Assembly: GCA_024305405.1 (NCBI GenBank)
Contig: JAKNDB010000068.1
Location: 944,501 to 1,008,500, forward strand
DNA from: Dirofilaria immitis
Lineage: Eukaryota; Nematoda; Chromadorea; Rhabditida; Onchocercidae
Length of the DNA: 64,000 nucleotides
Direction of reading: 5' to 3'
Under the pieces are notes generated by a model. The model did not search any database and was not told the DNA's origin. It saw only the letters and a list, made by a program, of their open reading frames with translations. Below are positions 50,341 through 63,645 of the stretch, piece by piece. The first letter of the stretch is position 1; each line of letters starts with the position of its first letter. The position numbers were made by a program, and so were the translations under genes.

Positions 50341-51701
50341 AATGATGATAAACTTCAACTTTCTCGCATTTATCAGTGCCAATTTATGCGATTAAGTTGT
50401 TTTTTTTTTTTTTTAGATTATCGTTGTATTTCCACTTGTTGTTTCATAAATATTATTATTTATAGATTTTCTATCATTTCCATTTTATGATATTATTTTG
50501 AGATAAATCGTTCGGTAAATATCGAAATGAATATAAAACAAATTTTAATATCATTTAAAGCAATCAATAATTATCATATCAATATCAAATCATTTACCAT
50601 TTCTTAGATAAATTATATTATTTTCTATGATAAAAATCACAACTTTAAAATGAACAATTTTTTAACGGAAATTTTAAATGTTATCAGGTATCCAATCCAG
50701 ACCGAGTTATACCGGGAGAAAAGAAGATTTCAAAACACTTACACTTTTAACCATAACTTTGCGAATAAATAATAGTAATACATTAACTAATATATTCTAT
50801 TGATGCATGCTGTTGACAACATATTTGAGAAAATTATGGTCTTTGCGTCTTCAAATTGAGCCTTAAAAGCTTTTATGTTAGAAAAAAAAATCGATATATT
50901 GATGTTGGATATCGTAAGAGAAAATTGAAGCTTAAAAAGATACATTATCGATTCCAAGGGATTCATCACTTAAAAAAATTAAATGAAAAGAATTTTTTTC
51001 CAATTTCAGGCTTTTCCTTGTTTTTTTTTTTATTCGTTTTACCTTTATATAAGTTTTAAATTGAATGCTTCAGAAATGTTGAAATTTCTTTTCTTCCGAT
51101 GAAATTATTTTCGTATTCATCAATTTCAGACAGAGTATGCTTGAAATTATTAAAGTATATTGTTTGTTCTTCGGAATATAGCGCTCTTATCACTTTCAAA
51201 AATAAGTATGAAATACTAAATTTTAAGCATACTTTAAATTTAATTTTCAACATTTCTGAAGCATAAATTTCAGTTCTCATAGCACCATTATACTTTTATT
51301 TATTATCATCAGTCAAGCACGAAGAAACTTTTTGCATTAAATTATCATAACTTATGAATTATAATATATTCTATTTGTTTAGGTATTTATTTTTTTAATT
51401 ACAATATTATAATTTTAAGATTTTTTTATTTCTGAATTTAGGCTAAAATTATTTGTATGTTATTTTTCTTCAAATTTCCATTTCATTCTTTAGTTGAAAA
51501 AAAAAGAAAAATCGTTATTTTTTTCTTTTTAAGTTTAATTTGGAATTTTGTAATGAAAGTCTTTGTAGAATTCGATAAATTTGTCTTTGTATCAAAAGAA
51601 TTTCAAATTAAATTATATCTTAATTTGAACTTTATTTATTATATGCATTTAATTAATTAAAATTTTCTTTTGATATATGTTATATGCGTAATTTTGCATC
51701 T

Positions 51702-52066
51702 AGGTATAATGTTATGGTGAACAACCAGGTATAATAATGTATGGTGAACAACTAGGTATAATAATGTATGGTGAACAACTAGGTATAATGTTATGGTGAA
51801 CAACTAGGTATAATGTATGGTGAACAACTAGGTACAACTAGGTATAATGTTATGGTGAACAACTAGGTATAGTGTTATGGTGAACAACCAGGTATAATGT
51901 ATGGTGAACAACCAGGTATAATGTATGGTGAACAACTGGGTATAATGTATGGTGAACAACTAGGTATAATGTTATGATGAACAACCAGGTATAATGTTAT
52001 GGTGAACAACTAGGTATAATGTATGGTGAACAACTGGGTACAACTAGGTATAATGCATGGTGAATA
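51702..52066. repeat. Minisatellite, 23-26 bp, about 14 copies
   Basis: The unit is AGGTATAATGTATGGTGAAC followed by AACT or AACC. Variants have GTTATGG or AATGTATGG, and two partial units read AGGTACAACT or GGGTACAACT. Confidence 0.92.
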
Positions 52067-52646
52067 AATGAATGGAATTTAATCATTGATAATTCGGTGA
52101 ATGAATAAATTAAGCGAGCAATCATTCGCATATCAATTGCTTCGAGAAAAATGATAGTTGAATGTAATATGTTAAGTTATTTATCAATGATATTGAATAA
52201 CAAAATAGAATATTAAAAAAATAAGATTGTTTTCTGAATTTTAATTAAGATTTTTATATTCAATATAGACTGACTGATAAATCATTTTTATAAAAATTTT
52301 ATGGAAATTATTTAAATTTTAAAAGAATTCCAAAATTATATATTTCATCTGACAGTATTATGCATATTTTATTCGATTGTCTTTTCTTATTTTTTTTTAC
52401 TCTTTATATAGTGTATACGTGATAGTATGCGTGAATTGCGTGAAATAAATATGAAATTAGTTATTATACAAAAATATTTTTGATATTTTCGTTGTTTTTT
52501 TAGTATTTTTTTAACGAAAAAATTATTTCAAAAAATAAACAAACAATTACTAGAGCTATAGTAATTGTTTATTTTTTTGTCGCTATCAAAATTTGAATTA
52601 AAACTTTGGAAAAAAAAATCAGTTAGCTTCGAATTTTTTAAATTTT

Positions 52647-52765
52647 GTGACTTGAAATTTTGGAAAGTCCTACATTAGTGGAACAACAAACGAACGATCC
52701 GATATGAGTAGTAAGCGGTACAATGGTGAGAATTTTTAAAGCATTGATAGAAAATTATGGAATTT
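52647..52765 (+). pseudogene. Displaced 3' half of an SL1 RNA gene with spacer
   Basis: This matches 47240-47355: TGTGACTTGAAATTTTGG (Sm site kept), the stem-loop as GTCCTAC-ATTA-GTGGAAC with one weakened pair, and then the spacer GATATGAGTAGTAAGCGGTA. The leader and splice donor are missing. Relative to the intact gene, 5 bases before the Sm site are lost and CGAA is duplicated. It stops just before the spacer reaches the next 5S gene. It cannot act as a trans-splicing donor. Confidence 0.9.
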
Positions 52766-53887
52766 GTGTTGTCGTTCGAAATTTCTAAAAAAAAAAAATT
52801 CGAGAGGATTACGTATTGATTTCATTAATAATGATATTCCTAAAAAAATTATTTCAACAATTAATTAATTGCTTATTTAGAATGAATTAATAAATATAAC
52901 CTTGCCGTGAAATTATTATCAGACAAATATTATTTTGCGAAAAATTTTATTAAACCAACTAATATCGATATATAGTTGGCAAAACTAAAATTCGATAAAA
53001 TTTCTAGCATACAAATAAGCCATTTCATTCAATTGTCGTGCATCATCAGTTGGAGGAAAATTGCAGAAATATTCTCATGAGAAAACATCAATATAATATA
53101 TTTGGCTAAAGGAAATAGAAACAAATATTACCGATCCATATATGATCGATTAATTGAATCAGTTGAATAATTTGAATGTGTAAATTTTTCACATTCGATC
53201 TATTTTAACATTTTGATTTCTTGCAAATTTTTTTCCTTTTTTTTTTTAAACTTATCAAAAATGAGCCATTGTTTATTTATTTATTTCTATATATATATAT
53301 AGGACAATTTTGAAATACGGAAATGTAAGTTAAACTTTGAACTTATAATTTAAGGTTTAATTTCATAATAATTTTATTTCAGGTATGTCGAAATTATTTT
53401 AAATTAATGAAATTCATTGATAAATTATCTTGAATGCTATCATTGATTTAGAATTATTTGATGGAAAAAAATGAGCTATCTTATTCCTTCTTTAAAAATA
53501 AAAAAAAAAAAAAAACATTTTTAATTCGAAGGATGAATCATAATTTGCTAAGGATTATATTAGAATCTTGAAGTATTATTTCTTAATTCAAATTATTCTT
53601 ATCCTTCCCTCTTTCTACAAATCAATCATTAATAGTACTTGCATAATTATTTATTTTGCTAAAAATTTGATAATAAAAAAGATTATTTCGTATGGTAGAC
53701 GTGTATAGATTCTATCTGAGAAGAAATTCTGAAGATTAACAGAATATTTGACGTGAATTTCGTAATTTCTATATTGTTTTGCATATTTCTATTTTGATAA
53801 TTAATAGTTATTTCAGATGTGCAAACATGTTTTAGCATTTTGAGCAATCAATCTATTGGATTAATAAAATCGTAGCATTTATTAAAT

Positions 53888-54122
53888 TGCAGCATAAAAA
53901 CGTGAAACTTCTGAAAGAACGATTTGATATTTTGAAGAGATTAATGGAATATTTTATGATCATTTACTAATTTTTTTATTATTTTTGCATATTCCTATTT
54001 AATAGTTGTTATTGAATTGCATAAAAACGTAGAAACTTCTGAATGAACGATTTGATATTTTGAGAATTGACGGAATATTTTATGATCTTTTACTAATTTG
54101 CATATTCCCATTTAATAGTTGG
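53888..54122. repeat. Direct repeat, about 115 bp x 2
   Basis: Both copies contain GCATAAAAACGT, GAAACTTCTGAA, GAACGATTTGATATTTTGA, GGAATATTTTATGATC and TTTAATAGTTG. The second lacks about 12 bp of T-rich sequence. Confidence 0.8.
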
Positions 54123-56783
54123 AAATTTTAAAAAGTTAAAATATTAAAAAAAAAAAGGAAAAAAAAATGGAACAATGCAATCATCCATCATCTAAAGAGT
54201 GTAAATTCTCCAAACGGACAGAATGATGCATCATAGATCGATTACTCTTCAAAATATTATTATTCATATGATACTTTCAACTAAAAAAAAAAAAAACTTT
54301 TTAAATGATAACTAAATTTGAAATTAAATTCTAAAATATTAGGAAATATCAGAAATGAAAAGAAATGAATTATCACTTATACAAATAATTCTAACATTTC
54401 ATTTTTCTTTTTTTTCTTCCGCAAAAAAAAAAATTAAATGATAGATTAATGTAAAAAGAAGAAAGGAAGAAAAAAAAGAGATATATTTTGGCCTATATAT
54501 ATATGTATATATATACATTTATCGATTATTTCATTCCTAGGCCAATTTAAATTTGTCTGTCTGTTTCGTTTCATAAATATATATATACTCTATTCATTTA
54601 TTTCTTTAATTCAGCTTTTTCAATCACCAACAACTTTTCTGCTCCTTACCAAGCCTTAGACTAGATAAAAAAAAAAAAAAAGCCTCGACAAATCGATTAT
54701 TATCACTGAATTGAATATGGAAAATGCTTTTGGATTATTTAGGCTTAATAATTAATCTTTTACTTATTATCAATTATTACTTATGATCAATCATTTGTTC
54801 TGTTTAATTATTTAACTTTTTTTTCCTCCTCTTAAAAGTTTTAATTAAAATCAATATATTCATAATATTATTTCAATTTTAAAATTAGCATATTACAAAG
54901 ATTATTTAAATTAACTTTAACATATTCATTTGATCGATAAGAAATGAATGAATGATCATTGAAATAATATCTAAAAGTTTCATATTATTAGCTTAAATAG
55001 CATCCATAATAATAATAATAGCTTTAGCATAATTAACGCCTCTTTTGACTCCTTCAAAAATTTTGGCATTCTTTCATATAATTCGTAGTAATTACTAAAA
55101 ATGTTATTTTTAGCATTTCAAAATTTTGCTGATTCATTTCAAATTTTTGATGATTCAATTAATTTCGCAAATTGAATTTAATTTTTTTATCCTGTCTGAT
55201 ATTCGTTTATCGAAAATTTTTTTTTTGATTTCATTGCTTGATCTAAATATTTCAAGAAATATGAATTGTACTGTTTAAGTTCTGCTAGACTATTATTAAA
55301 TTAAAATTGATTATATTCCTAATATTAGTCGCGGCCAATAGATCATTTTCATTCGAATAATCAAATTGATAAATCCCTATGAATTAATAATCATAGTGAT
55401 GACTTATCCAAGTATACATTACCAATATTGTTGTGCCTAAAATCATTCCGCTTCTTGGCTAGCTATCATTTTAGCCTTCCTAATTTATTAATTGAATCGA
55501 TGAAATAGTGGCTAGCAAATCATTTTCACTCTTTCCATTCGATATGCTTCATTTAAATAACGAAAAATTTCGTTTTCGTCGTTATCATCAGAATCAGTTT
55601 GTTCGTAATTTCTCTTGAAACGTGAAATATAATTATCAATTTACGTCGCTGATAACTTTTTTTGCTGAATTTCTTTTTTCTAAATTCTTTTATTACATTG
55701 ATAGAAGTTAGCTTGAAAATTTCATTTCATTATTCATACATTTAATAAATTTAAAAATAAAATAAACTAAACTATTAGATTAGTTGCATTTTATTTATCA
55801 TTTGATCAAGTTACATTGATCAGTTGCATTTTATCACTGTGCTGAATTGTTTAAAAGTTACAAAAATTCAATTCTGAAGTTGAGGATGTGCAGAGATTTT
55901 AATTTTTTCGAGAATTCAATTTAAAATTTTCTTTTTAAAAATTATTTATTCTTTGCTTTATTTCGTTTGCTTTTTCCATCCGAAATTTTCTTTATATAAT
56001 TAATTTTTCAAATGCTATACACATTTCTTCGAATTATTTGATTTTTAATTTTTAATTAAAATTTAGCAAATGGAATATTTTTTGGAATGTGTGTAAACAG
56101 CTGGCAATAAATAAACATTGCATAATGCATCGCAAACTAATTTTAGAAAATCAATTTTGTTTATATTTTTTGTCCGATCTCTCTTGTGATACTATTGCTA
56201 TGATATCAATATAGCAGTAAATGATTTATCGTATTTTCCATTTTCTAATTATTATTGATTTTTAATAATAAAAAAATTTACCTTTTAATTATTCATTTAT
56301 TTATTTATTTGTTTATTTGTTTGTTTATTGATTTGTTTATGCGTTTAATCTTCAATCGCTGTTAATTTTGAACAATTAACAATTTGCCGTTTAACTATTA
56401 AAATTAGTAATAAATTATTCCATCCCTATTTATTTATTTATTTGTTTACTTATTTATTTATTTAATCATTCATTTATTTATAGAATGCTTTACTTTATTC
56501 CTTCCTTTCTTGCTTATTGTTTGTTTATTTTTCATTTTATTTTCTTTCATTTATTTATGTTTATTGCTTAACGAATCTGTTCATTCTATTTTTTTAATCT
56601 GATTATAAGATGATAAGAGCTCAGACTGAATAATGATGTTTTTATCTTATCATTTTGATATCCTAACACTTTTTTTTTCGTATAGTGAAATATTGCATTT
56701 TTTTGAAAAAGTTTTCAATTAATTTGTAAAATTTTTGCATTTTCAGTTGTTTGTATTAACAGCCAAGAAATTGATAACGTGGA

Positions 56784-59700
56784 ATGAATAAATCTACAAG
56801 TGATAAGGTAATGATAAACTCTTATCTGTCATAAAAATAGTCTTATTTGTAATAATAAAATCTAACACATTACTGATCACTTAGATTCAGTGGTACTAAT
56901 TTTATCCAAAATATTTTAATATTGCATTATCAAAGCAATTCTTTTATTTAACTGATCTTATCAATTATAAAAGCATTTTAATGTTTCCAATCATAAGTTA
57001 TCATATATTACGTAAATTTAAAAATTCGTCATTATGAAATTTAAATTTCTCGACAAAAAATGATACGAATGCTTAGAGTATTTGAATGTGAACCATTTTG
57101 TTATTATTCTGGAATTGACAAGAGAATCATTATTATTGCCATTTCAATATCTTCAAGCTCATAAGGATGCTATTTGTTTTAAATATATACGAATCTATGA
57201 ATCTAACATCAAAAATTGAGTTTCATTTCCATATTACAATCATGCTAACATTGAAATCGAGAAATATGATAATGATTGATTATTGATAAATAATTTATAA
57301 TAATTGAGTTTCTACCTTCGTGCTGCTTAATTGTTTTAAGAAGAAGGATTGATTGATTTCAGAATCATACTTCTTGACCAATTCTTGATTGGGATTGAAA
57401 TGATTTTCAGAATCATATTTCTTGGCCAATTCTTGAGACTGAATGATTTTCAATTAGGAATGAATGATTTCAGAATCATATTTCTTGGCCAATTCTTGAT
57501 TGAAATTTTACTATCATTTTGACACCTAAATAAGAAATATGCTAATTGATTGCTGTTAGGATCATTTTAATGCATAATTATTTAATTTGGCTTTATGAAA
57601 TTAATTAAATGGATTAAATAATTACTGATTAGTGTTTGTTAGCCAAATGGACTAAATAATTACTGATTAATGTTTGTTAGCCAAATGGACTAAATAATTA
57701 CTGATTAATCTTTGTTAGCCAAATGGACTAAATAATTACTGATTAGTGTTTGTTAGCCAAATGGACTAAATAATTACTGATTAATATTTGTTAGCCAAAT
57801 TTTGTCGAAAGTTTTGTAACCAATTTTGATGGTTAAATTTCAAAAATGTTATATGGCGAAAATAAATAAGCCTAGGAAATTATAAGCCAAGGAAATTATT
57901 CAATAAAGCTTTTTAATGATATAAATTTTCATATATAATAAAATAGACATATATATGTATACATTTAGTCCATTTAGGCTGTCATTATTTAGTTATTAGA
58001 TTAATTTATTGATTAGGTTGTTAGCCTTGTTAGCCTTATTAGCCTGAAAAGAGCACATATCTGTCTTCAAATCATTATCTTTTTAGTAATCTTTTGATAA
58101 AGATTTTATTTTATTAATTTTTGTACATTTAGAAAAGTCTTGGAATAAGCGAAAATTAAATAATTTCTAATTTTCGCTTGGTAAACATGTGTTCGTGACC
58201 TGACCTGAAATTGGTTCCATTGATATAATTATTTCATTCATTCTACTTCAAGTTATTATCAGTATTTATACTTCATTTTTCAATTCAATTTTATTCCCAT
58301 CAATTTTTTTTTATCTTTCTAATGAGCCTTGTACAGATTCCTTCCTTCTCGATTTTCATTTTCATTTGCAATTGATGCTTACATTCATAGATGAAATTTA
58401 AATTGACAAGCCAAAATTAACATTTTAAATAGGCTATATCGAGAACGAAATTAGAATCATTGAAATTCTAGAAAGATGAATATACAAATATCTAAATAAT
58501 ACTGATAATTTGGAGCAGAATAAATGATAGTAGATATCGCAGTTCAATCACTAATAAATAGATCCGTTCATTAAATTTATTACAATAAATTATTTATAGG
58601 AAATAAGTTCCCGAAAAAAAAAAAAAAGATTGATGAGAAATAATAAGTTTCTGGAAGGAAATATTACCATCTTCATAATTGCCAGCCATACTTATATAAT
58701 AAGCCTTGCATATATATTTATTCGTTCTTTTTTAATTAATCAAAAATTATTTTCAAACTTCAAAAAACAAATTAGAAAAATGAATTTCATTAATTTGCAT
58801 AAAAAGTGAAAAATTTCATAGGCATTTTATGTGTAGTCTCGAAGGAATCGTACAATTTTGATTCTATCGATCTCTAAATGTGAATCAATGAATTCTTCCG
58901 TATATTTTTGAAAATATTTCATAAAATTGATAATATCTATTTTACATATTTTTGATATATTTAATATTTGATAATATTTTTCTCACGTATTTTACGAGAT
59001 AAATATCGATTATTTAAATTATTATAATCATTTTATAAACTTTCAAGTATTATGCAATCAATTCTCTTCGTCACTGATAAGAATGAGTAAATTTTCTTAT
59101 CTATTTTGATACTGTGTATCATATGTATCTTTAAAATATGTAATATTCGATAATATCTTTCTCTTATATTTCTGATATAAAATTGATACTTATTTTACGT
59201 ATTTTGAAGATTCTCGAAAAATGAGTAAATAATTAGTTACAGGAAAAAGGCAAAAAAAAAAAAAAGGATTTACTAGTTGGAAGAATAAATTTAAGACGTA
59301 TTTATTGCGTTTCTTAAATTTGCATAATTTTAGGCTTCAAATGAAGGACAATTGATCAGTAAGAAAGATTTGGGAAAAAAAGTAATCGTAGGACGAGTAG
59401 GTGCTGGTACATTATTGTATGTTGGACCAGTTGAAGGTAAAACCGGTATATTCTGTGGTATAGAATTAGATCGTCCCGAAGGTAAACATGATGGTACCTA
59501 TCAAGGTTTGTTGAATCATATTATATCAATATTCAAGCAAATTCTTCAATGAAAATTAAATAATATTTTAGCAAAATTTGAATTAGGATACGAGATAAGA
59601 ATTATCATCACAAGACTGAAACTATTTTGTATTGTTTATCTTTAACCTTTGACATTTTTCAAAATGTTAATTAATAATTGATTATAAAGAAAGCGACACA

Positions 59701-60509
59701 AGTTGAAAAAGAAAAAAAATGATTAAACGATACGCTTAAATTAAAAATAAAATCTAAAATAGAAATAAAATTTGAAATTCGTTTTCACAAATTTTATTTT
59801 ATTAATATAAATAATATTTATTATTCTCAAATTTGTCTAAAATATTCTTTTTTTTCTTCAAATATAATTAATGCTAATTAATTTAATTAATTTTATTAAA
59901 AACATATTTAAAGTATTCTTCATTTTTGAGTATTCTATACTCTTTCATCGAGAATTAATTGCCATCAATTAATTAAATATATTTAAATTAATTTATTCTC
60001 TATTCAGCGTTAATTAATATTAGCTAATTAGATCCTACTCTTTCATCGAGAATTAATTATCATCAATTAATTAGATACATTTATATTAAATTATTAGTAA
60101 TTTACTCTCTATTCAGAGTTAATTATTATTAGCTGATTAGATAATATATGTTTAAGTCAAATCTAAAATATGCTTTTAGAATCTTTTATAAACTTTCGAA
60201 ATTCTCCCAATTTTCTCTCTCTCTCTCTTTCTCTCTCTCAAATAAAAAAGAAATATGTTTAAGTCAAATTTAAAATATGCTTTTAGAATCTTTTATGTAT
60301 TTTCAGAAATTCTCCCAATTTCTCTCTCTCTCTCTCTCTCTCAAATAAAAAGAAATTTTTATAAAGTTGTTTGAATGAAAACAAAACTCTTTTTTTTTTT
60401 TTGTTCAGGTATTTCATATTTCCATTGTTCACCACAACATGGTATATTTGCACCGTTGTATAAGGTGGAATTATTACAGCAAATGCATATTTCATCGAGA
60501 CGAGAAGAA
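56784..60509 (+). CDS. CAP-Gly domain protein, 5' exons (partial)
   Basis: Supported exons are 59334-59505 and 60409-60509, joined in phase 1. Together they encode a CAP-Gly domain: VIVGRVGAGTLLYVGPVEGK, GIFCGIELDRPEGKHDGTYQ, then GISYFHCSPQHGIFAPLYKV. The GKHDG signature is the usual GKNDG with one change; it binds the EExxF-type tails of tubulin and EB proteins. A probable first coding exon, 56784-56807 (MNKSTSDK), joins in phase 0. It lies 38 bp after TTTTTGCATTTTCAG, a good trans-splice acceptor. The intervening intron is 2.5 kb. After 60509 the donor GTATGT opens an intron whose end I cannot find in the window, so the C-terminus and the identity within the family (CLIP, dynactin, CEP350 or other) are unknown. 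Confidence 0.75.
57352..57505. repeat. Tandem repeat, about 55 bp x 3
   Basis: Copies share TTTCAGAATCATA(C/T)TTCTTG followed by (A/G)CCAATTCTTGA. It lies in the long intron of the CAP-Gly gene. Confidence 0.8.
57605..57800. repeat. Tandem repeat, 38 bp x 5
   Basis: The unit CCAAATGGACTAAATAATTA then CTGATTA(A/G)TGTTTGTTAG repeats with an exact 38-bp period (starts at 57643, 57681, 57719, 57757). It is intronic. Confidence 0.92.
59926..60355. repeat. Two adjacent duplications in a CAP-Gly intron
   Basis: One unit of about 100 bp (CTCTTTCATCGAGAATTAAT, with an ATTCTCTATTCAG or TACTCTCTATTCAG block) occurs twice at 59938-60135. It is followed by a second unit of about 105 bp (AAATATGCTTTTAGAATCTT, AAATTCTCCCAATTT, a CT run, then CAAATAAAA) twice at 60150-60355. 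Confidence 0.8.
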
Positions 60510-62974
60510 GTATGTTTTTATAATATTTTGCATCTATTAGAAATATCGAAATCCAAATTTTTCATTTCATAAAATTAATAAAAATTAAAAGTTAAAAGGA
60601 AGTAAATGTGAAGAATTTAATGAACCGAATTTTTCGAGATTATTCCGAAATATTCGAGATTAATTCGATCATAAATAATATCATTTGTAAATGAGAAGGA
60701 AGAGATAATTTGATATATATCAATGAAATTTGAAAAAATTTTATCAATTAAAAAAAGCAATAAAACTTAACTAATAATCATTTTTCAAGATTAAACATTC
60801 TCATGTCATTATCATTCGATATCAATCGTATCCGAATTAATGAAATCAAAGAGATACAAACAGCTAATTACATCTTCTTCTCTTCTTCCGCTTTTACCTG
60901 ACAATTTTTATGAAATTGTCAGAATTTGTAAAAGTAAGATAAACATGGATATAATTCATTAACGTATTTTAAAAGTAATTTTTATTTTTATGAGGTTGTT
61001 AAACTGATAAAAAGATTGTCAGCATTGTTAAAGACTGATAAGGTGTTAAGACTATTGAACTTGTTGAAAACAGATAAGATTGTTTAATTTTAATCTGTTA
61101 AACTTTTTGCAATGAACATCAAAATTAAACCATCGTAATTTTCTCGACAATAAATTGATCCTCTCATTTTAACGCAAATTTTAATTCTCCATGAAATTTT
61201 TAAGCTTTTGAAAAAGAAATAAACATAGGAATTAAATTATCATAATTTTCTCGACAACAAATCCATTGAATTATTTTATTATCAAAATAGCTTTTTATTT
61301 TGTTAAAAAAAAAACAAAATGTTCACCGAAAAATGTGAGCTAAAAAATTAAATTTTACTTTTTTTTCCCTTTCGAAAACTTATCCATCAATTTACAACTT
61401 ATCAAAAACTTATCTTTTTCTTATTCTCTCTTGAGAATAAGAAAAGAGTGAAAAGTTTTTTTATCAACAAAATTTTCAACCGATTGTTATTTGTAAATAT
61501 TATATCTTTCTAGTGCTTTCCGTCATCTGTTTATCAGTTAAAAAGTTTTTTTTTTTTTTTTATTTTTAAACTATCAACTTTTTTTCTTTTTAATAATAAT
61601 TTGAATATAAGATTTTTAGCAAAATTAAATATTAAACCTATTTTATGCAAAACAGCTGATATCATTTCTTATCATTGCTACAATTTATTAATTTTCAAAA
61701 ATGAATTTTTAATTTATTATTATTATATGCATGCTAATAATAGTTGTTATTATCATTTGCCATTTCTATCAATTGATTTATTTGTACTATTATTCAAGGT
61801 ATACTGATAATCATTTAAAATTTTCATTCGTGTTTTTGAATTTTTCAACATATAGGATAAATTATTATTGGCAAAGTTATTTTCTCGGAAAATTGTTTAT
61901 CAGTTTTTGACGAAATCCTACTATTTAAGCTATTCAATATCATCATTTTCAAGTATTCAAGTAGGCCAAATTTCATCTCGAGAAAATAGAAAACTCAAGA
62001 AATTTGCTCTTCAAAATCTTTGAACGAAATGTTTAGTTAAAAGCTTTTAAGATATATTCATTTTTCGATTAAGTGTTAAGAGAAAAAAAAAAAAAGGAAA
62101 TCATAACTTGTTTATCAACGATCTTCCTTAAACTATTTGTAAATGTTAAAGTCAAATATACTGATAAATTGAAGAATTAAAAATAAATTTAAATTCGAAA
62201 TTTAATTATGAAAATTTACATTACAAAAATTGATGATGTTTGATGTTTGATTTAAAATGTCATTTTTGTAAAGAATATAAAAATTCGTAGAGGTCCTTTT
62301 CTTTTTTTTTTTTCTTTAAATCTCACTTTAAAGAAATTTAAATGAATTGAAACGATGCTTTATATTCGAGACTGGTTTTCTCATCAAAACTTTTTTTTTT
62401 TTGCCCTTTTGTTGATTGAGCATTCTTGAAAATGTATGACAATTTTCTAAGATGACATCATAATTAAAAGATTCCAAATTTTGTTTTTTTTTTGCCAAAA
62501 ATTTAGTAAAAATAAAAATTTACATTTCAAAATTATTTTTAAATAAAATTCTTTTTTTTGGAATGAAATTTGATAAGATAAGATAATATAATCAATTTTT
62601 GAAAGTTATTGATCAATCATTGATAAATTTTGATTTTTGAATTTTGATCAATCATTGATAAATTTTGATTTTTTCGAATATATGAAATAAAAAAAGAATT
62701 TTTTCTTGAATAATGAAAAGGATGGGATATTTAACTTGAAACTTATCCTTAATATCAAGTTAAATTTTTATGATGCCATTCTCGGCCTCAATTAGACATG
62801 ATCTTATCAATTAATTTATATATTCTCGATCTCAATTAGACATGATCCTATCAATTAATTTATATATATTCTTACGGAAACTTCATTCAGTTCTAATATA
62901 GTTTAAAATTTTTCATTAGTTCATTTTTCGTAGAGATTTTTTAATTCTGTTACATCCGGAAAATTTAATTAAAA

Positions 62975-63400
62975 TATAGTGCATCATCAGGAAAACCTGA
63001 TTAGAATATGATACATTATCAGGAAAACTTGATTAGAATATAGTATATTGTCAGGAAAACTTGATTATTATATAAATATTAACACGATAACTTGATTAGA
63101 ATATGGTATATTATCAGGAAAACTTGATTAAAATATCAAAACTTGATTAAAAAAGTATATCATCAGGAAATCCTGATTGAAATATGAAATATTATCAGGA
63201 AAACTTGATCAGAACATAGTATATTATCATGGAAACTTGATTAGAAGAACATGGTATATTATCAGGAAACTTGATTAGAAGAACGTGGTATATTATCAGG
63301 GAAACTTGATTAGAAGAACATGGTATATTATCAGGGAAACTTGATTAGTATATAAATATTAACACGATAACTTGATTAGAATAAAGTTTTTTTCGCCCAA
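62975..63400. repeat. Tandem repeat, 32-42 bp, about 11 copies
   Basis: Units read ATCAGGAAAACTTGATTAGA followed by ATATGGTATATT or an AGAACATGGTATATT variant. Two units carry ATAAATATTAACACGATAAC instead, showing a higher-order arrangement. Confidence 0.9.
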
Positions 63401-63645
63401 AAAACTGGTAATATAATAGTTGAAATCAATAATATTCCTTCATTATCCTCATTTAAAAAAAAATTTTCACTGCTTTATGATAAATATTAAAATCATTGAT
63501 AACAACAATATGATTTATTGATTTGTCCTTTCGAGATTTAATGAATTATTTGTTTTTCATATTTATGAAATTCTTTTTTTTTTTTGAGAGAGAGAAAGGA
63601 AAATGCAGCAATATTTTTTAATAATTCTTGATTAATTCTGTTACT

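Larger units (their letters stand above)
50341..56783. other. Intergenic, repeat-rich region
   Basis: No gene is supported across about 6.4 kb. It contains the minisatellite at 51702-52066, the displaced SL1-unit fragment at 52647-52765, the pair of about 115-bp copies at 53888-54122, and TTTA/TTTG-rich low-complexity DNA at 56288-56480. Confidence 0.55.
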
